Positions 32,885 to 42,536 of a stretch of 64,000 nucleotides of DNA are shown here, one piece after another (the stretch's first letter is position 1; each line of letters starts with the position of its first letter). The notes below the pieces were generated by a model, which saw only the letters and a list, made by a program, of their open reading frames with translations, did no database searches and was not told the DNA's origin. The translations under genes were made by a program, and so were the position numbers. The DNA comes from an uncultured Clostridia bacterium. GTDB taxonomy: Bacteria > Bacillota > Clostridia > Oscillospirales > Ruminococcaceae. The DNA is taken from the NCBI GenBank assembly GCA_946498095.1, contig CAMMMX010000001.1, positions 1-64,000 on the forward strand, given 5' to 3'.

Positions 32885-34096
32885 ATGGAGAGAACCATCC
32901 TTCACTGTGATCTCAATGGTTTCTACGCCTCTGTCGAGTGCAGCCTGCGCCCAGAACTGGCCACTGTTCCCATGGCGGTCTGCGGGAATCCGGAAAACAG
33001 GCATGGAATTATTTTGGCTAAAAACGAGTTGGCTAAAGGATATGGTGTCCAGACGGCAGAAACTATCTTCCAAGCACGGCGCAAATGTCCTCAGCTCGTC
33101 CTGGTTGCCCCACACCGTGACGAGTACCGCCGTGTCTCCATTGCAGCGAACCATATTTTCCATCGATTTTCTGATCTTGTAGAGCCCTTCGGTATTGATG
33201 AGTCCTGGATAGATGTTACGCACAGTCCACATCGATTAGGAGACGGTAAAGCAATCGCCGATACATTACGGGAAACCATCAAACGAGAGCTTCATTTAAC
33301 CGCTTCCGTTGGCGTATCTTATAACAAGGTGCTCGCCAAGCTGGGTAGTGATTACCGTAAACCCGACGCCACCACTGTGATACAACGAAACGATCTGACG
33401 ACGATTGTGCACCCTTTGCCGGTAACGGACCTATTGTATGTTGGTAAAGCGGCTTATTCCGAGCTCGCTAAGCTTGGTATCCATACCATCGGCGACCTCG
33501 CGCACGCCGATCCATCGATACTTCGGGAACGATTAGGGAAACTTGGAGAAACCATTCACCAGTATGCCAATGGCATCGATTTCTCCCCTGTCGCTCCTTA
33601 CCATGAGGAACGGGAGGCAAAATCGATTGGCAACGGCATAACATTCCGACGTAACCTGCACAGCAACGACGACATCCATGCGGCGCTTTCAACATTGGCG
33701 GACAGTGTCGCGTCCCGGTTGCGCAAAGGGGGCTATCAATGCCGTACCGTCCATATCGCAGTGAAAGATCCGGACTTTCGCACGATAACCAGGCAGGAGC
33801 CTTTGCCTTGCCCCAGCGATCTGTCTGTCGACCTGTGTAAAGCCTGCGTGAACATGATAGGATCGATCTGGGATGGTCAAGCCCCTATCCGTGCGATAAC
33901 AGTTACTGCAACCAATCTGGTACGTGGTGGCATGGATGAACAGCTTTCACTATTGGAGGAGCCGCGGCCCCTGCATGCGAAACGGGAGAAACTTGCTAAG
34001 GCGATGGATGCTATCCGTAACAGATACGGCTACGGCGCTATCACGCCAGCATCATCGCTGGACAGCGATCTTCTGGAAGCGTCGGAGGAGGACTAG
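32885..34096 (+). CDS. dinB: DNA polymerase IV (Y family)
   Basis: This 403-residue translesion polymerase begins TILHCDLNGFYASVECS, holding the first metal-binding Asp. FGIDESWIDVT carries the second acidic pair (family motif SIDE; here GIDE). ASVGVSYNKVLAKLGSDYRKPD is the nucleotide-contact region. The little-finger domain ends with ITVTATNLV, and a QLSLLE clamp-binding motif lies at about 363. GGGAGG at 32872 precedes ATG 32885. The gene stands alone with its own terminator. It looks like the UvrX/YqjW-like or DinB2 branch found in Firmicutes; I keep the general name. No LexA box was recognised upstream. Confidence 0.93.
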   Translation: MERTILHCDLNGFYASVECSLRPELATVPMAVCGNPENRHGIILAKNELAKGYGVQTAETIFQARRKCPQLVLVAPHRDEYRRVSIAANHIFHRFSDLVEPFGIDESWIDVTHSPHRLGDGKAIADTLRETIKRELHLTASVGVSYNKVLAKLGSDYRKPDATTVIQRNDLTTIVHPLPVTDLLYVGKAAYSELAKLGIHTIGDLAHADPSILRERLGKLGETIHQYANGIDFSPVAPYHEEREAKSIGNGITFRRNLHSNDDIHAALSTLADSVASRLRKGGYQCRTVHIAVKDPDFRTITRQEPLPCPSDLSVDLCKACVNMIGSIWDGQAPIRAITVTATNLVRGGMDEQLSLLEEPRPLHAKREKLAKAMDAIRNRYGYGAITPASSLDSDLLEASEED

Positions 34097-34163
34097 GTAC
34101 TGCCGTAAAAAACGCTCCTGTACGGGCACAGGGCATACGAAAAGAACCGGAATCATATGCGAA

Positions 34164-34204
34164 AAATACGGATGGATTTAGGCACCCCATCCGTATTTTC
34201 GTAA
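34164..34204 (+). terminator. Terminator of dinB
   Basis: A 13-bp stem AAAATACGGATGG (34164-34176) / CCATCCGTATTTT (34188-34200) ends in a T-run. It works on both strands. Confidence 0.88.
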
Positions 34205-34250
34205 CTTTTATGATATCGTCATTATTAAATATTCCCATTCAACTGATTCG

Positions 34251-34505
34251 CTAACTTTTTGGAAGTCTAACGATTACATATGCAATTTCACAAACATTGC
34301 GATCCGTTTCAAGCTCTTTAGACGCTGACAATATACGTGGATCGCGCGCATATTCCATAATGGAAAATCCCGTTGTAGTTTTAAACTCCTTTGCAAGATG
34401 AAACATGGAATAGGCTACCTGTTCGGCGATTTGAGAAAGAGAAAATTCATCCTTAAAATGTCCGTTGATAAACTCCTGAACCTTTTCAATATGGATACGT
34501 CCATA
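34251..34505 (-). pseudogene. AraC-family helix-turn-helix remnant
   Basis: Between two stop codons the minus strand has 85 codons that read IEKVQEFINGHFKDEFSLSQ, then IAEQVAYSMFHLAKEFKTTT and GFSIMEYARDPRILSASKEL. This is the first helix-turn-helix and linker helix of AraC/XylS regulators. The second HTH (expected IA...GYES..YF..FF) is broken after EIAYV. There is no in-frame start codon near the beginning, although a good Shine-Dalgarno (GGAGGAG) and an out-of-frame ATG lie just upstream, as if a frameshift removed the start. The sensing domain is missing. It fills most of the gap between dinB and the ribosomal block. Confidence 0.7.
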
Positions 34506-34714
34506 CTACGCTCCTCCCGTACGATAATGCCAGTATACCACATAAATGAAAAAACTTCTTATCTTGGATTGCTGAATTGATATCCGGCCACCATCCTCTT
34601 TTTTCAGGAAAGGAGGGACAATAGTGAGTTTATATGGTACAAACACAAAATTGAATCTCCGCTAAACATTTTTCCCCTTCAAAGTGATAAAATTAACCTA
34701 TGAGGCATAAACAT

Positions 34715-34763
34715 ACTCCCCTTTCCGTAACAATGTTTTTTCACTGTCTACGGAAAGGGGAGT
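34715..34763 (-). terminator. Terminator of the S10-spc-alpha block
   Basis: A 15-bp perfect stem ACTCCCCTTTCCGTA (34715-34729) / TACGGAAAGGGGAGT (34749-34763) lies 48 nt beyond the rplQ stop, with an AT-rich tail on the minus side. Confidence 0.88.
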
Positions 34764-34810
34764 TATATTACATATGCTTCCTGCTCTTCAAATTGCAGTC
34801 CGAAACCGGA

Positions 34811-35152
34811 TTAGACCAGTTCGATAATTGCCATCTCCGCGGCATCACCACGACGAGGCCCGATCTTGATGATACGGGTGTAGCCGCCGTTCCTGTCAGT
34901 ATACTTCGACGCGATTTCGTCAAAAACCTTCTTCGCGACGCCTTCTTTGGTCACATAGGAATATACCTGACGCTTGGAGTGGAGGGTATTCTGCTTTCCG
35001 AGCGTTATCATTTTCTCAGCAACCGCACGAACCTCTTTTGCTCTTGTCACGGTCGTTTCAATCTTACCGTTTTCCAGTAAGTATGTCACCATTCCTCTGA
35101 GCATCGCTTTTCTGTGGTCGGTAGCTCTGCCGAGTTTTCTGGTACCTGGCAT
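34811..35152 (-). CDS. rplQ: 50S ribosomal protein L17
   Basis: A 113-residue L17, located near the peptide exit tunnel of the large subunit. It starts [19 protein letters not shown], the family signature, and ends [22 protein letters not shown]. Length is the standard bacterial short form. It is the last gene of the alpha part of the block, 27 nt after rpoA, and is followed by the block terminator. Confidence 0.98.
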   Translation of the reverse strand: MPGTRKLGRATDHRKAMLRGMVTYLLENGKIETTVTRAKEVRAVAEKMITLGKQNTLHSKRQVYSYVTKEGVAKKVFDEIASKYTDRNGGYTRIIKIGPRRGDAAEMAIIELV

Positions 35153-35179
35153 CGAAATTCACTCCTAACCTGGTTTGAT

Positions 35180-36136
35180 TTATTGTTCTTCCTCAATGGT
35201 GAGATCAAAGCCTAAGGAATTCAGCTTTGCCTTGACTTCGTCAAACGACTTTTTGCCAAGGTTTCTCACCTTCATCATATCTTCCTCGGACTTATTGATC
35301 AAATCTTCAACGGTATTGATCCCTGCGCGTTTCAAACAGTTAAAGGAACGCACAGACAAGTCAAGTTCCTCAATGGTCATCTCCAGAACCTTTTCTTTGC
35401 CCTTATCGTCTTTCTCGACCAGGATCTCAGTTGTCGCAGTATCTTCCGACAGGTCGATAAACAAATTGAGGTGCTCGTTGAGGACTTTGGCTCCCAATGA
35501 CAACGCCTCCTTAGGAGAGACTGTGCCGTCGGTCCATACCTCTATAGTAAGTTTGTCATAGTCCGTAATCTGCCCAACACGGGTATTCTCAACCGTATAG
35601 TTGACCTTAAGCACCGGTGTATAGATACTATCCACCGGAATCACGCCAATACCCATCTGAAGCATCTGTTTGTTCCGTTCAGCAGGAACGTAACCTCTTC
35701 CTTTATCAAGGGTGATTTCCATCGTCAGTTTTGCGTCCTTAGCAAGTGTAGCGATGTGCATATCCGGCTCCAGGATTTCCACCTCGGAATCGGTCTTAAT
35801 GTCGCCAGCCTTAACCTCGCCTTCCTTGTCCGCTTCAATGTACACGGTTTTAGGACCGTCAGTGTACATCTTCGCGGTCAAACCCTTGATATTCAGAATA
35901 ATTTCCGTGATATCTTCTTTTACACCCGGAATCGTCGAAAACTCATGTTGTACCCCGTCAATCTTGACAGACGTAACGGCAACGCCGGGAAGAGAGGAGA
36001 GCAGCACGCGTCTGAGGCTGTTGCCCAGGGTGGTGCCATAGCCGCGTTCGAGTGGCTCAAGGATAAATCTTCCGTAGGTACCGTCCGAATTTATTTCAGC
36101 CGTCTCTATTTCTGGCTTTTCCATTTTTTCAAGCAT
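35180..36136 (-). CDS. rpoA: RNA polymerase alpha subunit
   Basis: This 318-residue alpha subunit scaffolds RNA polymerase. The N-terminal dimerization domain has [20 protein letters not shown] and [23 protein letters not shown] (about 20-65). The C-terminal DNA- and activator-binding domain (about 245-318) shows [25 protein letters not shown] and [22 protein letters not shown] precedes ATG 36136. It lies between rpsD and rplQ, the normal alpha-operon position. Confidence 0.98.
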   Translation of the reverse strand: MLEKMEKPEIETAEINSDGTYGRFILEPLERGYGTTLGNSLRRVLLSSLPGVAVTSVKIDGVQHEFSTIPGVKEDITEIILNIKGLTAKMYTDGPKTVYIEADKEGEVKAGDIKTDSEVEILEPDMHIATLAKDAKLTMEITLDKGRGYVPAERNKQMLQMGIGVIPVDSIYTPVLKVNYTVENTRVGQITDYDKLTIEVWTDGTVSPKEALSLGAKVLNEHLNLFIDLSEDTATTEILVEKDDKGKEKVLEMTIEELDLSVRSFNCLKRAGINTVEDLINKSEEDMMKVRNLGKKSFDEVKAKLNSLGFDLTIEEEQ

Positions 36137-36204
36137 TCAAAACCCTCCTGGTATGCAGTCTAGCTGCGAATAGAATCGTCTTCCCTGCCAGTTCTGATCA
36201 GGCC

Positions 36205-36831
36205 TTATTTGGAATACAACTCGACGATCAGATGCTCTTCGACATCCAAATCAATATCCTCACGGTTAGGCAAACGAACAATCTTTGCCTCAAAATTCGC
36301 TTTATCGGACTCCATCCAGATTGGAGCAGGACGCCCGCTGTTGGCCTCAACCAGGGCCTTCATATCGTCGCTCGCACGGCTCTTCTCGGATACCGCGACC
36401 ACATCGCCCTCTTTTACTAGATAGGAAGGAATGTTGACCTTCTTTCCGTTAACAGTAAAATGGTTATGCAACACAAGCTGACGGGCCTGAGCACGAGAGC
36501 TCGCAAAACCAGCCCTGTAAGCCACATTGTCCAAACGGGACTCCAAAATACGCAGCAAATTTTCGCCGGTCATTCCAGCTTTATGCTCTGCCATTTCATA
36601 ATATTTAGAGAACTGGCTCTCCAGAACGCCGTAAAAGCGCTTTGTTTTCTGCTTGGCACGCAGCTGCAGACCATATTCAGAAACTTTTTTGCGGCCCTGA
36701 CCATGATCGCCCGGAGCATAGTTTCTCTTCGCAACCGCGCATTTATCACCGTAGCATCTTTCGCCCTTGAGGAACAACTTCTGCCCTTCACGGCGGCACA
36801 TTCTACATACCGCGCCGGTATATCTCGCCAT
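36205..36831 (-). CDS. rpsD: 30S ribosomal protein S4 (zinc-binding form)
   Basis: This 208-residue S4 is an early-assembly protein that binds the 5' domain of 16S rRNA. The N-terminus keeps the zinc finger C-x2-C...C-x4-C (VCRMCR, RCYGDKC), so it is the C+ form. The S4 RNA-binding domain ([20 protein letters not shown]) is at about 95-115. The start at 36831 follows AGGAGG; a TTG two codons earlier is less likely. It lies in the alpha operon between rpsK and rpoA, as in B. subtilis-like orders without a separate rpsD locus. Confidence 0.98.
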   Translation of the reverse strand: MARYTGAVCRMCRREGQKLFLKGERCYGDKCAVAKRNYAPGDHGQGRKKVSEYGLQLRAKQKTKRFYGVLESQFSKYYEMAEHKAGMTGENLLRILESRLDNVAYRAGFASSRAQARQLVLHNHFTVNGKKVNIPSYLVKEGDVVAVSEKSRASDDMKALVEANSGRPAPIWMESDKANFEAKIVRLPNREDIDLDVEEHLIVELYSK

Positions 36832-36852
36832 CTTCAAACACCTCCTGTTTGT

Positions 36853-37257
36853 TTACACACGTCTTCTTTTCGGCGGACGGCAGCCATTATGCGGAATCGG
36901 CGTTACGTCTTTGATCAGCCGAACTTCGAGCCCGACCGTTTGCAGTGCCCTAATAGCAGCTTCACGTCCGGATCCTGGTCCTTTCACAAAAACCTCCACG
37001 CTTTTCAGCCCATGCTCCATTGCCGCTTTCGCAGCAGTCTCAGCCGCTGTCTGCGCAGCAAACGGGGTGGATTTTCTCGAGCCTCTGAAGCCCAAGCCGC
37101 CGGCGCTTGCCCAGGAGATCGCATTGCCCTGCACGTCGGTAATCGTCACAATCGTATTATTAAAGGTGGATTGAATATGAACAGCGCCACGCTCGATATT
37201 TTTCCGCTCACGGCGCCTACGGGTCGTAGCGGCCTTTTTCGTCGTTGTCTTTGCCAT
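36853..37257 (-). CDS. rpsK: 30S ribosomal protein S11
   Basis: A 134-residue S11 of the 30S platform. A basic N-terminal tail ([11 protein letters not shown]) leads to the core: [39 protein letters not shown] and [14 protein letters not shown], then the C-terminal [16 protein letters not shown]. Length is typical. It lies 16 nt after rpsM and 21 nt before rpsD. Confidence 0.98.
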   Translation of the reverse strand: MAKTTTKKAATTRRRRERKNIERGAVHIQSTFNNTIVTITDVQGNAISWASAGGLGFRGSRKSTPFAAQTAAETAAKAAMEHGLKSVEVFVKGPGSGREAAIRALQTVGLEVRLIKDVTPIPHNGCRPPKRRRV

Positions 37258-37273
37258 TGCAGACGCTCCCTCC

Positions 37274-37642
37274 TTACTTCTTCTTGTTCGCTATCGTCTT
37301 CTTGGGTCCTTTACGGGTACGAGCATTTGTTTTCGTCCTCTGCCCGCGAACGGGAAGTCCTTTTCTGTGACGGACACCACGATAGCAACCGATTTCGATC
37401 AGTCTTTTAATATTCAGGGCCGTATCCCTTCTCAGATCGCCCTCAACGCTGTAATTCTTTTCAATGTAATCACGCAGCTTGGAAGCCTCGTCCTCGGTCA
37501 AATCTTTGACGCGGGTGTCGGGGTTGATTCCGGTCGCCGCCAAAATATCGCACGCGGATTTATGACCGATACCGAAAATATAAGTCAGTCCAACTTCAAT
37601 TCTCTTTTCCTTCGGCAGGTCGATACCAGCTATACGCGCCAT
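37274..37642 (-). CDS. rpsM: 30S ribosomal protein S13
   Basis: A 122-residue S13, which contacts the P-site tRNA and the B1 intersubunit bridge. It starts [20 protein letters not shown], and the tail [22 protein letters not shown] is the tRNA-contact extension. A ribosome-binding AGGTG-like site is present on the minus strand. It lies between rpmJ and rpsK. Confidence 0.98.
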   Translation of the reverse strand: MARIAGIDLPKEKRIEVGLTYIFGIGHKSACDILAATGINPDTRVKDLTEDEASKLRDYIEKNYSVEGDLRRDTALNIKRLIEIGCYRGVRHRKGLPVRGQRTKTNARTRKGPKKTIANKKK

Positions 37643-37671
37643 TTACTGCACCTCCATATATAGGTCGACAA

Positions 37672-37785
37672 TTAGCCCTGACGTTGTTTGTGTTTCGGGT
37701 TCTCGCAAATAATCATGACACGACCCTTGCGTTTAATCACCTTGCACTTTTCACACATAGGCTTTACTGAAGGTCTCACTTTCAT
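37672..37785 (-). CDS. rpmJ: 50S ribosomal protein L36
   Basis: A 37-residue L36 starting [20 protein letters not shown] and ending [12 protein letters not shown]. It has the zinc ligands C-x2-C...C-x4-H, so it is the C+ form. GGGAGG lies about 9 nt before the start on the minus strand. It is the first gene after the internal promoter and leader at 37786-38011 and is followed by rpsM after 29 nt. Confidence 0.97.
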   Translation of the reverse strand: MKVRPSVKPMCEKCKVIKRKGRVMIICENPKHKQRQG

Positions 37786-38011
37786 TTTGAAATACCTCCC
37801 TTGCGGTGTTTCGCAATACTATACCAACTGCGCCGCTTACGGAAAAACGGCACGCCAATGAGCTGCCTGAAATGAACACAGGCGCAACTATTCCTGTGTT
37901 AAACAGCACAAATAAAACCGTCGCAAGACGCCCTTTTTGAGGGCGCCGGACCGTTACGCAACTCTAGCCCGGACATTTGTCTATTATAACATAAATGGCA
38001 GGGCTTGTAAA
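37786..38011 (-). promoter_or_regulatory. Internal promoter and structured leader of the alpha operon
   Basis: On the minus strand, TTTACA (38006-38011), a 17-nt spacer and TATAAT (37983-37988) form a near-consensus promoter in the infA-rpmJ gap. The leader of about 190 nt folds into a hairpin GCGCCC/GGGCGT within 37918-37949, followed by TTTTATTT (attenuator-like). A second hairpin pairs AACACAGG with CCTGTGTT (37875-37900). This fits a ribosomal-protein-type autoregulatory leader for rpmJ-rpsM-rpsK-rpsD-rpoA-rplQ. The regulating protein is unknown; S4 is the candidate from other bacteria. Confidence 0.75.
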
Positions 38012-38096
38012 CGATAATTCACAAAAAATTTACCTGTAAAAAGACTTTTCCGGCCTGTGGCGGCATAGCCACACACCAGCAAATCCAGTACAACGC

Positions 38097-38315
38097 TTAT
38101 TTTGCGCGCCAGGTGATCCGTCCCTTCGTCAGATCGTACGGAGACATTTCAACCGTCACTTTGTCACCGGGCAAAATCCGGATAAAGTTCATTCTAAGTT
38201 TACCGGAAATATGCGCCATAATTTTGTGTCCGTTGGCAAGTTCCACCTCGAACATCGTATTGGGCAGAGCATCGGTTACAATGCCTTCAACTTCGATAAC
38301 GTCTTCCTTCGACAA
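38097..38315 (-). CDS. infA: Translation initiation factor IF-1 (TTG start)
   Basis: A 72-residue S1-fold protein that occupies the A site during initiation. It reads [29 protein letters not shown] and ends [11 protein letters not shown], the standard IF-1. The start is a TTG at 38315: GGAGG sits about 8 nt upstream, and starting there gives the exact usual length. An ATG five codons earlier would have its site overlapping the gene and add MGGIC. It follows the KOW-protein gene and closes the spc part before the alpha promoter. Confidence 0.95.
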   Translation of the reverse strand: MSKEDVIEVEGIVTDALPNTMFEVELANGHKIMAHISGKLRMNFIRILPGDKVTVEMSPYDLTKGRITWRAK

Positions 38316-38329
38316 GCAAATACCTCCCA

Positions 38330-38578
38330 TCAGTCGGCGAGCAGTGTTTCATTGAATTGTCGCAGCTGTTCCCGCAGGCTCCGATTGGTCCATTCCTGTG
38401 TAGCAAGGCGAAGCTTCGTGGGACGCAGATGCCTTTCATTTTTCCGTTTGGGCTTTTCCAGTCGCCGCACCTTACCGTCCGCGATATACGCATACCCGGC
38501 ACCAGCCTCTACGACCAGATAAAACCGCCCGCTGTCATGACCTGCAGCGGATTTTACGACCATTCCTTTTTCCAGCAT
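38330..38578 (-). CDS. KOW-domain RNA-binding protein (L14e-like)
   Basis: An 82-residue protein with an N-terminal KOW/SH3-like segment ([20 protein letters not shown]) and a basic C-terminal half ([20 protein letters not shown]). It matches the small KOW proteins between map and infA in Clostridia, often described as L14e/L6e/L27e-like. GGGAGAG precedes ATG 38578. It starts 13 nt after map. It probably binds rRNA or mRNA; its exact role is unknown. Confidence 0.85.
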   Translation of the reverse strand: MLEKGMVVKSAAGHDSGRFYLVVEAGAGYAYIADGKVRRLEKPKRKNERHLRPTKLRLATQEWTNRSLREQLRQFNETLLAD

Positions 38579-38591
38579 ATGGCTCTCCCAG

Positions 38592-39341
38592 TCACGGCGC
38601 GGTCAAAATGACGGCTCCAGCAGACGTTATGGCCACAGTATGCTCAAAATGTGCGGACAAACCACCCGACATCGTCTTGACTGTCCAGCCGTCGGACAAC
38701 GTTTTGACATCCGCCCCACCTTGATTGACCATCGGTTCTATCGCGATTGTCATTCCCGGAACCAGTCGCACGCCGTGTCCGGCTCGACCGAAATTAGGCA
38801 CATCCGGTTCCTCATGCAGCTTCCGGCCTACACCGTGTCCAACATACTGCCTCACGACGCTCAGACCTTTGGCTTCGATATACTGCTGCACCGCAGCTGA
38901 TACGTCGCCAATCCTCGCGCCCGGTTTCGCCGTCTCAATTGCGAGCATTAAGCTTTGACGGGTCGCTTCCATCAATTCGACCGCTTCCCGAGACACCTGG
39001 CCAACCGCGAAGGTATACGCCGTATCCCCATGGTAACCGTTGTAAAACGCGCCCACATCGACGCTGACGATATCTCCTTCATGAAGGATACGGTTTTTTG
39101 ACGGAATTCCATGAATCACTTCGTCATTGACCGAGATACAGGCGCTGGCAGGAAAGCCGCCATACCCCAAAAAGGAAGGCTTAGCACCGCATCCGGTGAT
39201 ATACTTGTGAATAATACCGTCCAGCTCTTTGGTCGACATTCCCGCTTTGATAGACTCTCCTGCAAGACGCAAAGCCTGCGCCGCAATTTGGCACGCGGGA
39301 CGCATCGCCTCAATATCCTTTGCAGTTTTTACAGCTATCAT
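38592..39341 (-). CDS. map: Methionine aminopeptidase, type I
   Basis: This 249-residue dimetal enzyme removes the initiator methionine from nascent proteins. Its five metal ligands appear in VSVDVGAFYNGYHGDTA (two Asp), VGHGVGRKLHEEP (His), MTIAIEPMV (Glu) and HFEHTVAIT (Glu). Length is the short bacterial type Ia. GGAGG precedes ATG 39341, which starts 2 nt after the adk stop, so the two are coupled. Confidence 0.97.
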   Translation of the reverse strand: MIAVKTAKDIEAMRPACQIAAQALRLAGESIKAGMSTKELDGIIHKYITGCGAKPSFLGYGGFPASACISVNDEVIHGIPSKNRILHEGDIVSVDVGAFYNGYHGDTAYTFAVGQVSREAVELMEATRQSLMLAIETAKPGARIGDVSAAVQQYIEAKGLSVVRQYVGHGVGRKLHEEPDVPNFGRAGHGVRLVPGMTIAIEPMVNQGGADVKTLSDGWTVKTMSGGLSAHFEHTVAITSAGAVILTAP

Positions 39342-39343
39342 GT

Positions 39344-39976
39344 TTATGCCTCCAAAGCTTGAAGCGTCAACCGTGTCGTATCGGAAACTTCTTCCTGACC
39401 TTCCACTGTGACGAGTTTGCCCGTCTTGAGATAGTAATCCTTCAGCGGCTCGGTCTGCTCGTGGTAGACCCGCAGACGATCACGGATGGTATCCGGATGA
39501 TCGTCCTTACGCTGAACGACTGCCGCGCCACACTTGTCGCAAACGCCTTCCGTTGCAGTCGGTTTATAATCAACGTGGTAGGAAGCGCCGCAATCAGGAC
39601 AGACTCTACGTCCGGAGAGACGCTGTTCAATCTTCTCATCAGGGACATAAATCTCGATTACCTTGTCAATCCGCACGCCGATCTGATCCAACGCTTCGGC
39701 CTGGGGGACCGTGCGGGGAAAACCGTCAAGAATAAAGCCGCTAGCGCAATCAGGCTGGGCAAGCCTCTCCTGGATAATTTCAATCACAATCTGATCCGGA
39801 ACCAGCTGTCCGGCGTCGACAAAGGATTTCGCTTTGACGCCTAACGCCGTGCCATTTTTCATCGCTTCCCGCAGGATATTACCCGTTGAAACCGCAGGAA
39901 TATGAAGATGGTCACAAATGACCTCTGCCTGTGTGCCCTTACCAGCGCCGGGAGCACCCAATAGAATTAGATTCAT
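39344..39976 (-). CDS. adk: Adenylate kinase (zinc-binding)
   Basis: This 210-residue enzyme converts ATP and AMP to two ADP. The P-loop is GAPGAGKGTQ (7-16); GFPRTVPQAEAL is the AMP-site region. The LID domain carries four cysteines, CPDCG and CDKCG (about 127-150), forming the Gram-positive zinc site. AGGAGG precedes ATG 39976. It sits between secY and map, the standard Firmicutes order. Confidence 0.98.
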   Translation of the reverse strand: MNLILLGAPGAGKGTQAEVICDHLHIPAVSTGNILREAMKNGTALGVKAKSFVDAGQLVPDQIVIEIIQERLAQPDCASGFILDGFPRTVPQAEALDQIGVRIDKVIEIYVPDEKIEQRLSGRRVCPDCGASYHVDYKPTATEGVCDKCGAAVVQRKDDHPDTIRDRLRVYHEQTEPLKDYYLKTGKLVTVEGQEEVSDTTRLTLQALEA

Positions 39977-40065
39977 AGCTTACCTCCTGTCATGAGCCAA
40001 TCAAATGCGCTATCGCACCAACATAAAAAGCTATGCTGGCACGACAGGCAAGTGAGTATTTGTTT

Positions 40066-41364
40066 TTATTCCAAAAATCCCTTGTGATGGCGCATCATCA
40101 TCTGCGACTCCAGCGAACGTACCGTCTCCAGCGCAACACCGACAACGATCAGGACGGAGGTACCGCCGAACGCCAGCGATGAAAGCTGCGGGTCGTTGAG
40201 AATCTTGGTGAAGAAAATCGGGAAAATCGCAATGATGCCAAGGAACACTGCGCCAAACAACGTAATTTTGGAGATGATCTTCGCAATGTAATCCGATGTA
40301 GGCTTTCCTGGACGAATACCAGGAATCGCACCGTTGTTCTTGCGGAGATTATTGGCAATTTCCAGAGGGTTATACTGAATCGCCGTGTAAAAATAGTTGA
40401 AGCCCAAAATCAGCAGGAAATACAAAATGGCATAGAACCAGTTGTTCGGGCTGAGGAACTTCACAACGTGATCCCAAGCGCTTCCTGATGTCGGCGGGAA
40501 AAACATTGCAAAGGTCGCCGGCAGCGAAAGAAATGCGCTGGCGAAGATGATCGGCATAACACCCGTCATACCAAGCTTAATCGGGATATGGGACGATTGG
40601 CCGCCGTACATTTTACGTCCAACCACCCGCTTTGCGTACTGCACTGGGATGCGACGCTCCGCATTTGTCATCAAAACGATAAAGCCAATGATGACGACAA
40701 AGATTGCGGCAATAATTGGCACGATAAGATAGTACTTTGCATCGCCTTTGACAATCTGCACAATCGTGGAAAGGATATTGGATCCACGGGCCACGATAGA
40801 AGCGAAAAGGATCATCGAAATACCGTTACCGATACCCTTTTCATTGATCCTTTCACCCAGCCAGATAATCAAAGACGCACCGGCCGTAAAGCAGAGTATA
40901 ATCACGATCGCGGTCATCACGCCGGAGAAACCGTCGGTATAAGCGACAGCACCGCTGTTACGAAGCGTGAAATAGTAGGCGGTCGACTGAATCAGCGCGA
41001 TAAACAAGGCTGCATAACGCGTAATCTTATTCAGACGGCGTTTGCCTTCCTCGCCTTCTTTTGCCATCCGCTCCAGCGGAGAAATTGCGATCGTCAACAG
41101 CTGCATGATAATCTGCGCGTTGATATAAGGCGTTATCGACATGGCGAAGAGGGTCGAGCGCGCGAACGCGCCGCCCGTCATCATATCAAGCCAACCTAGG
41201 AAGCTGCCACTGTTAGCAGCAAACAAATCCTTCATGACGCTCGGATCCAGGTAGGGTACCGGGATGGCCGAACCAATGCGGAAAATAAAGATGATCAATA
41301 AAGTGTAGAGGATTTTTTTCCTCAAATCTTGAACCTTCCAAGCATTTCTGAAAGTTTCAAACAC
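40066..41364 (-). CDS. secY: Preprotein translocase subunit SecY
   Basis: A 432-residue, ten-helix channel protein of the Sec translocon in the cytoplasmic membrane. It starts VFETFRNAWKVQDLRKKILYT with a GTG start (41364), one base after the rplO stop. FRIGSAIPVPYLDP and the plug region LDMMTGGAFARSTLFAMSITPYINA follow. The cytoplasmic loops GERINEKGIGNGIS and QYAKRVVGRKMYGGQSSHIP are typical. Confidence 0.97.
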   Translation of the reverse strand: MFETFRNAWKVQDLRKKILYTLLIIFIFRIGSAIPVPYLDPSVMKDLFAANSGSFLGWLDMMTGGAFARSTLFAMSITPYINAQIIMQLLTIAISPLERMAKEGEEGKRRLNKITRYAALFIALIQSTAYYFTLRNSGAVAYTDGFSGVMTAIVIILCFTAGASLIIWLGERINEKGIGNGISMILFASIVARGSNILSTIVQIVKGDAKYYLIVPIIAAIFVVIIGFIVLMTNAERRIPVQYAKRVVGRKMYGGQSSHIPIKLGMTGVMPIIFASAFLSLPATFAMFFPPTSGSAWDHVVKFLSPNNWFYAILYFLLILGFNYFYTAIQYNPLEIANNLRKNNGAIPGIRPGKPTSDYIAKIISKITLFGAVFLGIIAIFPIFFTKILNDPQLSSLAFGGTSVLIVVGVALETVRSLESQMMMRHHKGFLE

Positions 41365-41365
41365 C

Positions 41366-41806
41366 TTACATCACCTCAGCCTTCCCGCCTGCCTTTTCTA
41401 TCTTTGCTTTAGCCGACTCCGAAAAAGCAGCTACCTTTACTGTCAGATTTTTGCTCAGTTCACCGTTTCCCAAAACCTTCACGCCGTCAAGCGTATTCTT
41501 CAGGAGCCCGGAATCAACCAGAGCTTGTGTATCGACAACTGCTCCGTCGTCAAACCTGTTAAGATCCGCAACGTTTACAATCGCATAGCGGGTTGCAAAA
41601 CGGTTTTTGAATCCTCTCTGCGGCACACGCATGCTGTAAGGGTTCTGACCGCCTTCAAATCCTGGTCTTACCCCACCGCCGGAGCGTGCGTTCTGGCCCT
41701 TATGTCCCTTGCCAGCCGTCTTGCCGTTACCGGAACCATGGCCTCTCCCTTTGCGCTTGACGTCCTTTGTGGCGCCTTCCGCAGGGCTTAACTCATGTAA
41801 TTTCAT
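41366..41806 (-). CDS. rplO: 50S ribosomal protein L15
   Basis: A 146-residue L15, an assembly protein for the large subunit. The glycine/basic-rich N-terminal extension [19 protein letters not shown] is diagnostic and is followed by [22 protein letters not shown]. The C-terminal globular domain ends [11 protein letters not shown]. It is followed by secY with almost no gap. Confidence 0.98.
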   Translation of the reverse strand: MKLHELSPAEGATKDVKRKGRGHGSGNGKTAGKGHKGQNARSGGGVRPGFEGGQNPYSMRVPQRGFKNRFATRYAIVNVADLNRFDDGAVVDTQALVDSGLLKNTLDGVKVLGNGELSKNLTVKVAAFSESAKAKIEKAGGKAEVM

Positions 41807-41826
41807 TGTACTCGCACCTCCTTGCT

Positions 41827-42006
41827 TTATGCCTGTGTTACCTCGACGAGGTGGGAAATCTTTCCTATCTTGCCCTTTGTCTGCTCATTGTCCGGCTGGA
41901 CAACCTCCTGTCCAATCCTCTTCAGGCCAAGGGCATGAGCGTTGGCAATCTGGTCCTTTTTGCAACCATTGAGGCTCCGGACCAGCTTAATTTTCAACTG
42001 TGCCAT
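41827..42006 (-). CDS. rpmD: 50S ribosomal protein L30
   Basis: A 59-residue protein reading [20 protein letters not shown] at the start and [16 protein letters not shown] at the end, the short bacterial L30. GGAGGA on the minus strand lies before ATG 42006. It lies between rpsE and rplO in the spc order. Confidence 0.96.
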   Translation of the reverse strand: MAQLKIKLVRSLNGCKKDQIANAHALGLKRIGQEVVQPDNEQTKGKIGKISHLVEVTQA

Positions 42007-42019
42007 GGCGCTGTCCTCC

Positions 42020-42520
42020 TTAACCTAAAATCTCGCTGACGGACTTTCCTCTGATTTCAGCAACCTGTTTCGCCGAACGCAGGGACGCCAGACCGTTAAT
42101 TGTAGCACGAACGACGTTACAAGGATTATTGGAACGCAGCGCTTTGGTACGGATGTCCTTGATACCGGTTACTTCAATAACCGCACGGACCGGACCGCCC
42201 GCGATTACGCCAGTACCAGGCGCAGCCGGCTTGAGCAGAACTCTGCCCGCACCAAAAGCACCGAGAATCTCGTGGGGGATGGTGGTCCCCTTCAGGGAAA
42301 TCTGCACCAGGTTCTTTTTCGCGTCCTCAATGCCCTTGCGGATCGCATCCGGAACCTCAAGGGACTTGCCCAGGCCGAAGCCTACGATATCGTGTCCGTT
42401 GCCGACGACCACGAGCGCCGCAAACTTGATCACGCGTCCGCCCTTGACAGTCTTGGATACACGGTTTATAGCTACGACCTTTTCCTGAAGGTCCAGGGTA
42501 GATGCATCTATAATAGCCAA
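42020..42520 (-). CDS. rpsE: 30S ribosomal protein S5 (TTG start)
   Basis: A 166-residue S5, involved in decoding accuracy at the mRNA entry. [20 protein letters not shown] is the N-terminal start, [20 protein letters not shown] the double-stranded RNA-binding-like domain and [20 protein letters not shown] the C-terminal domain. The start is TTG 42520, with GAGGAGG about 7 nt upstream. A frame opening 34 codons earlier overlaps rplR and would add unrelated sequence. Confidence 0.96.
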   Translation of the reverse strand: MAIIDASTLDLQEKVVAINRVSKTVKGGRVIKFAALVVVGNGHDIVGFGLGKSLEVPDAIRKGIEDAKKNLVQISLKGTTIPHEILGAFGAGRVLLKPAAPGTGVIAGGPVRAVIEVTGIKDIRTKALRSNNPCNVVRATINGLASLRSAKQVAEIRGKSVSEILG

Positions 42521-42536
42521 ACGTATTACCTCCTCA

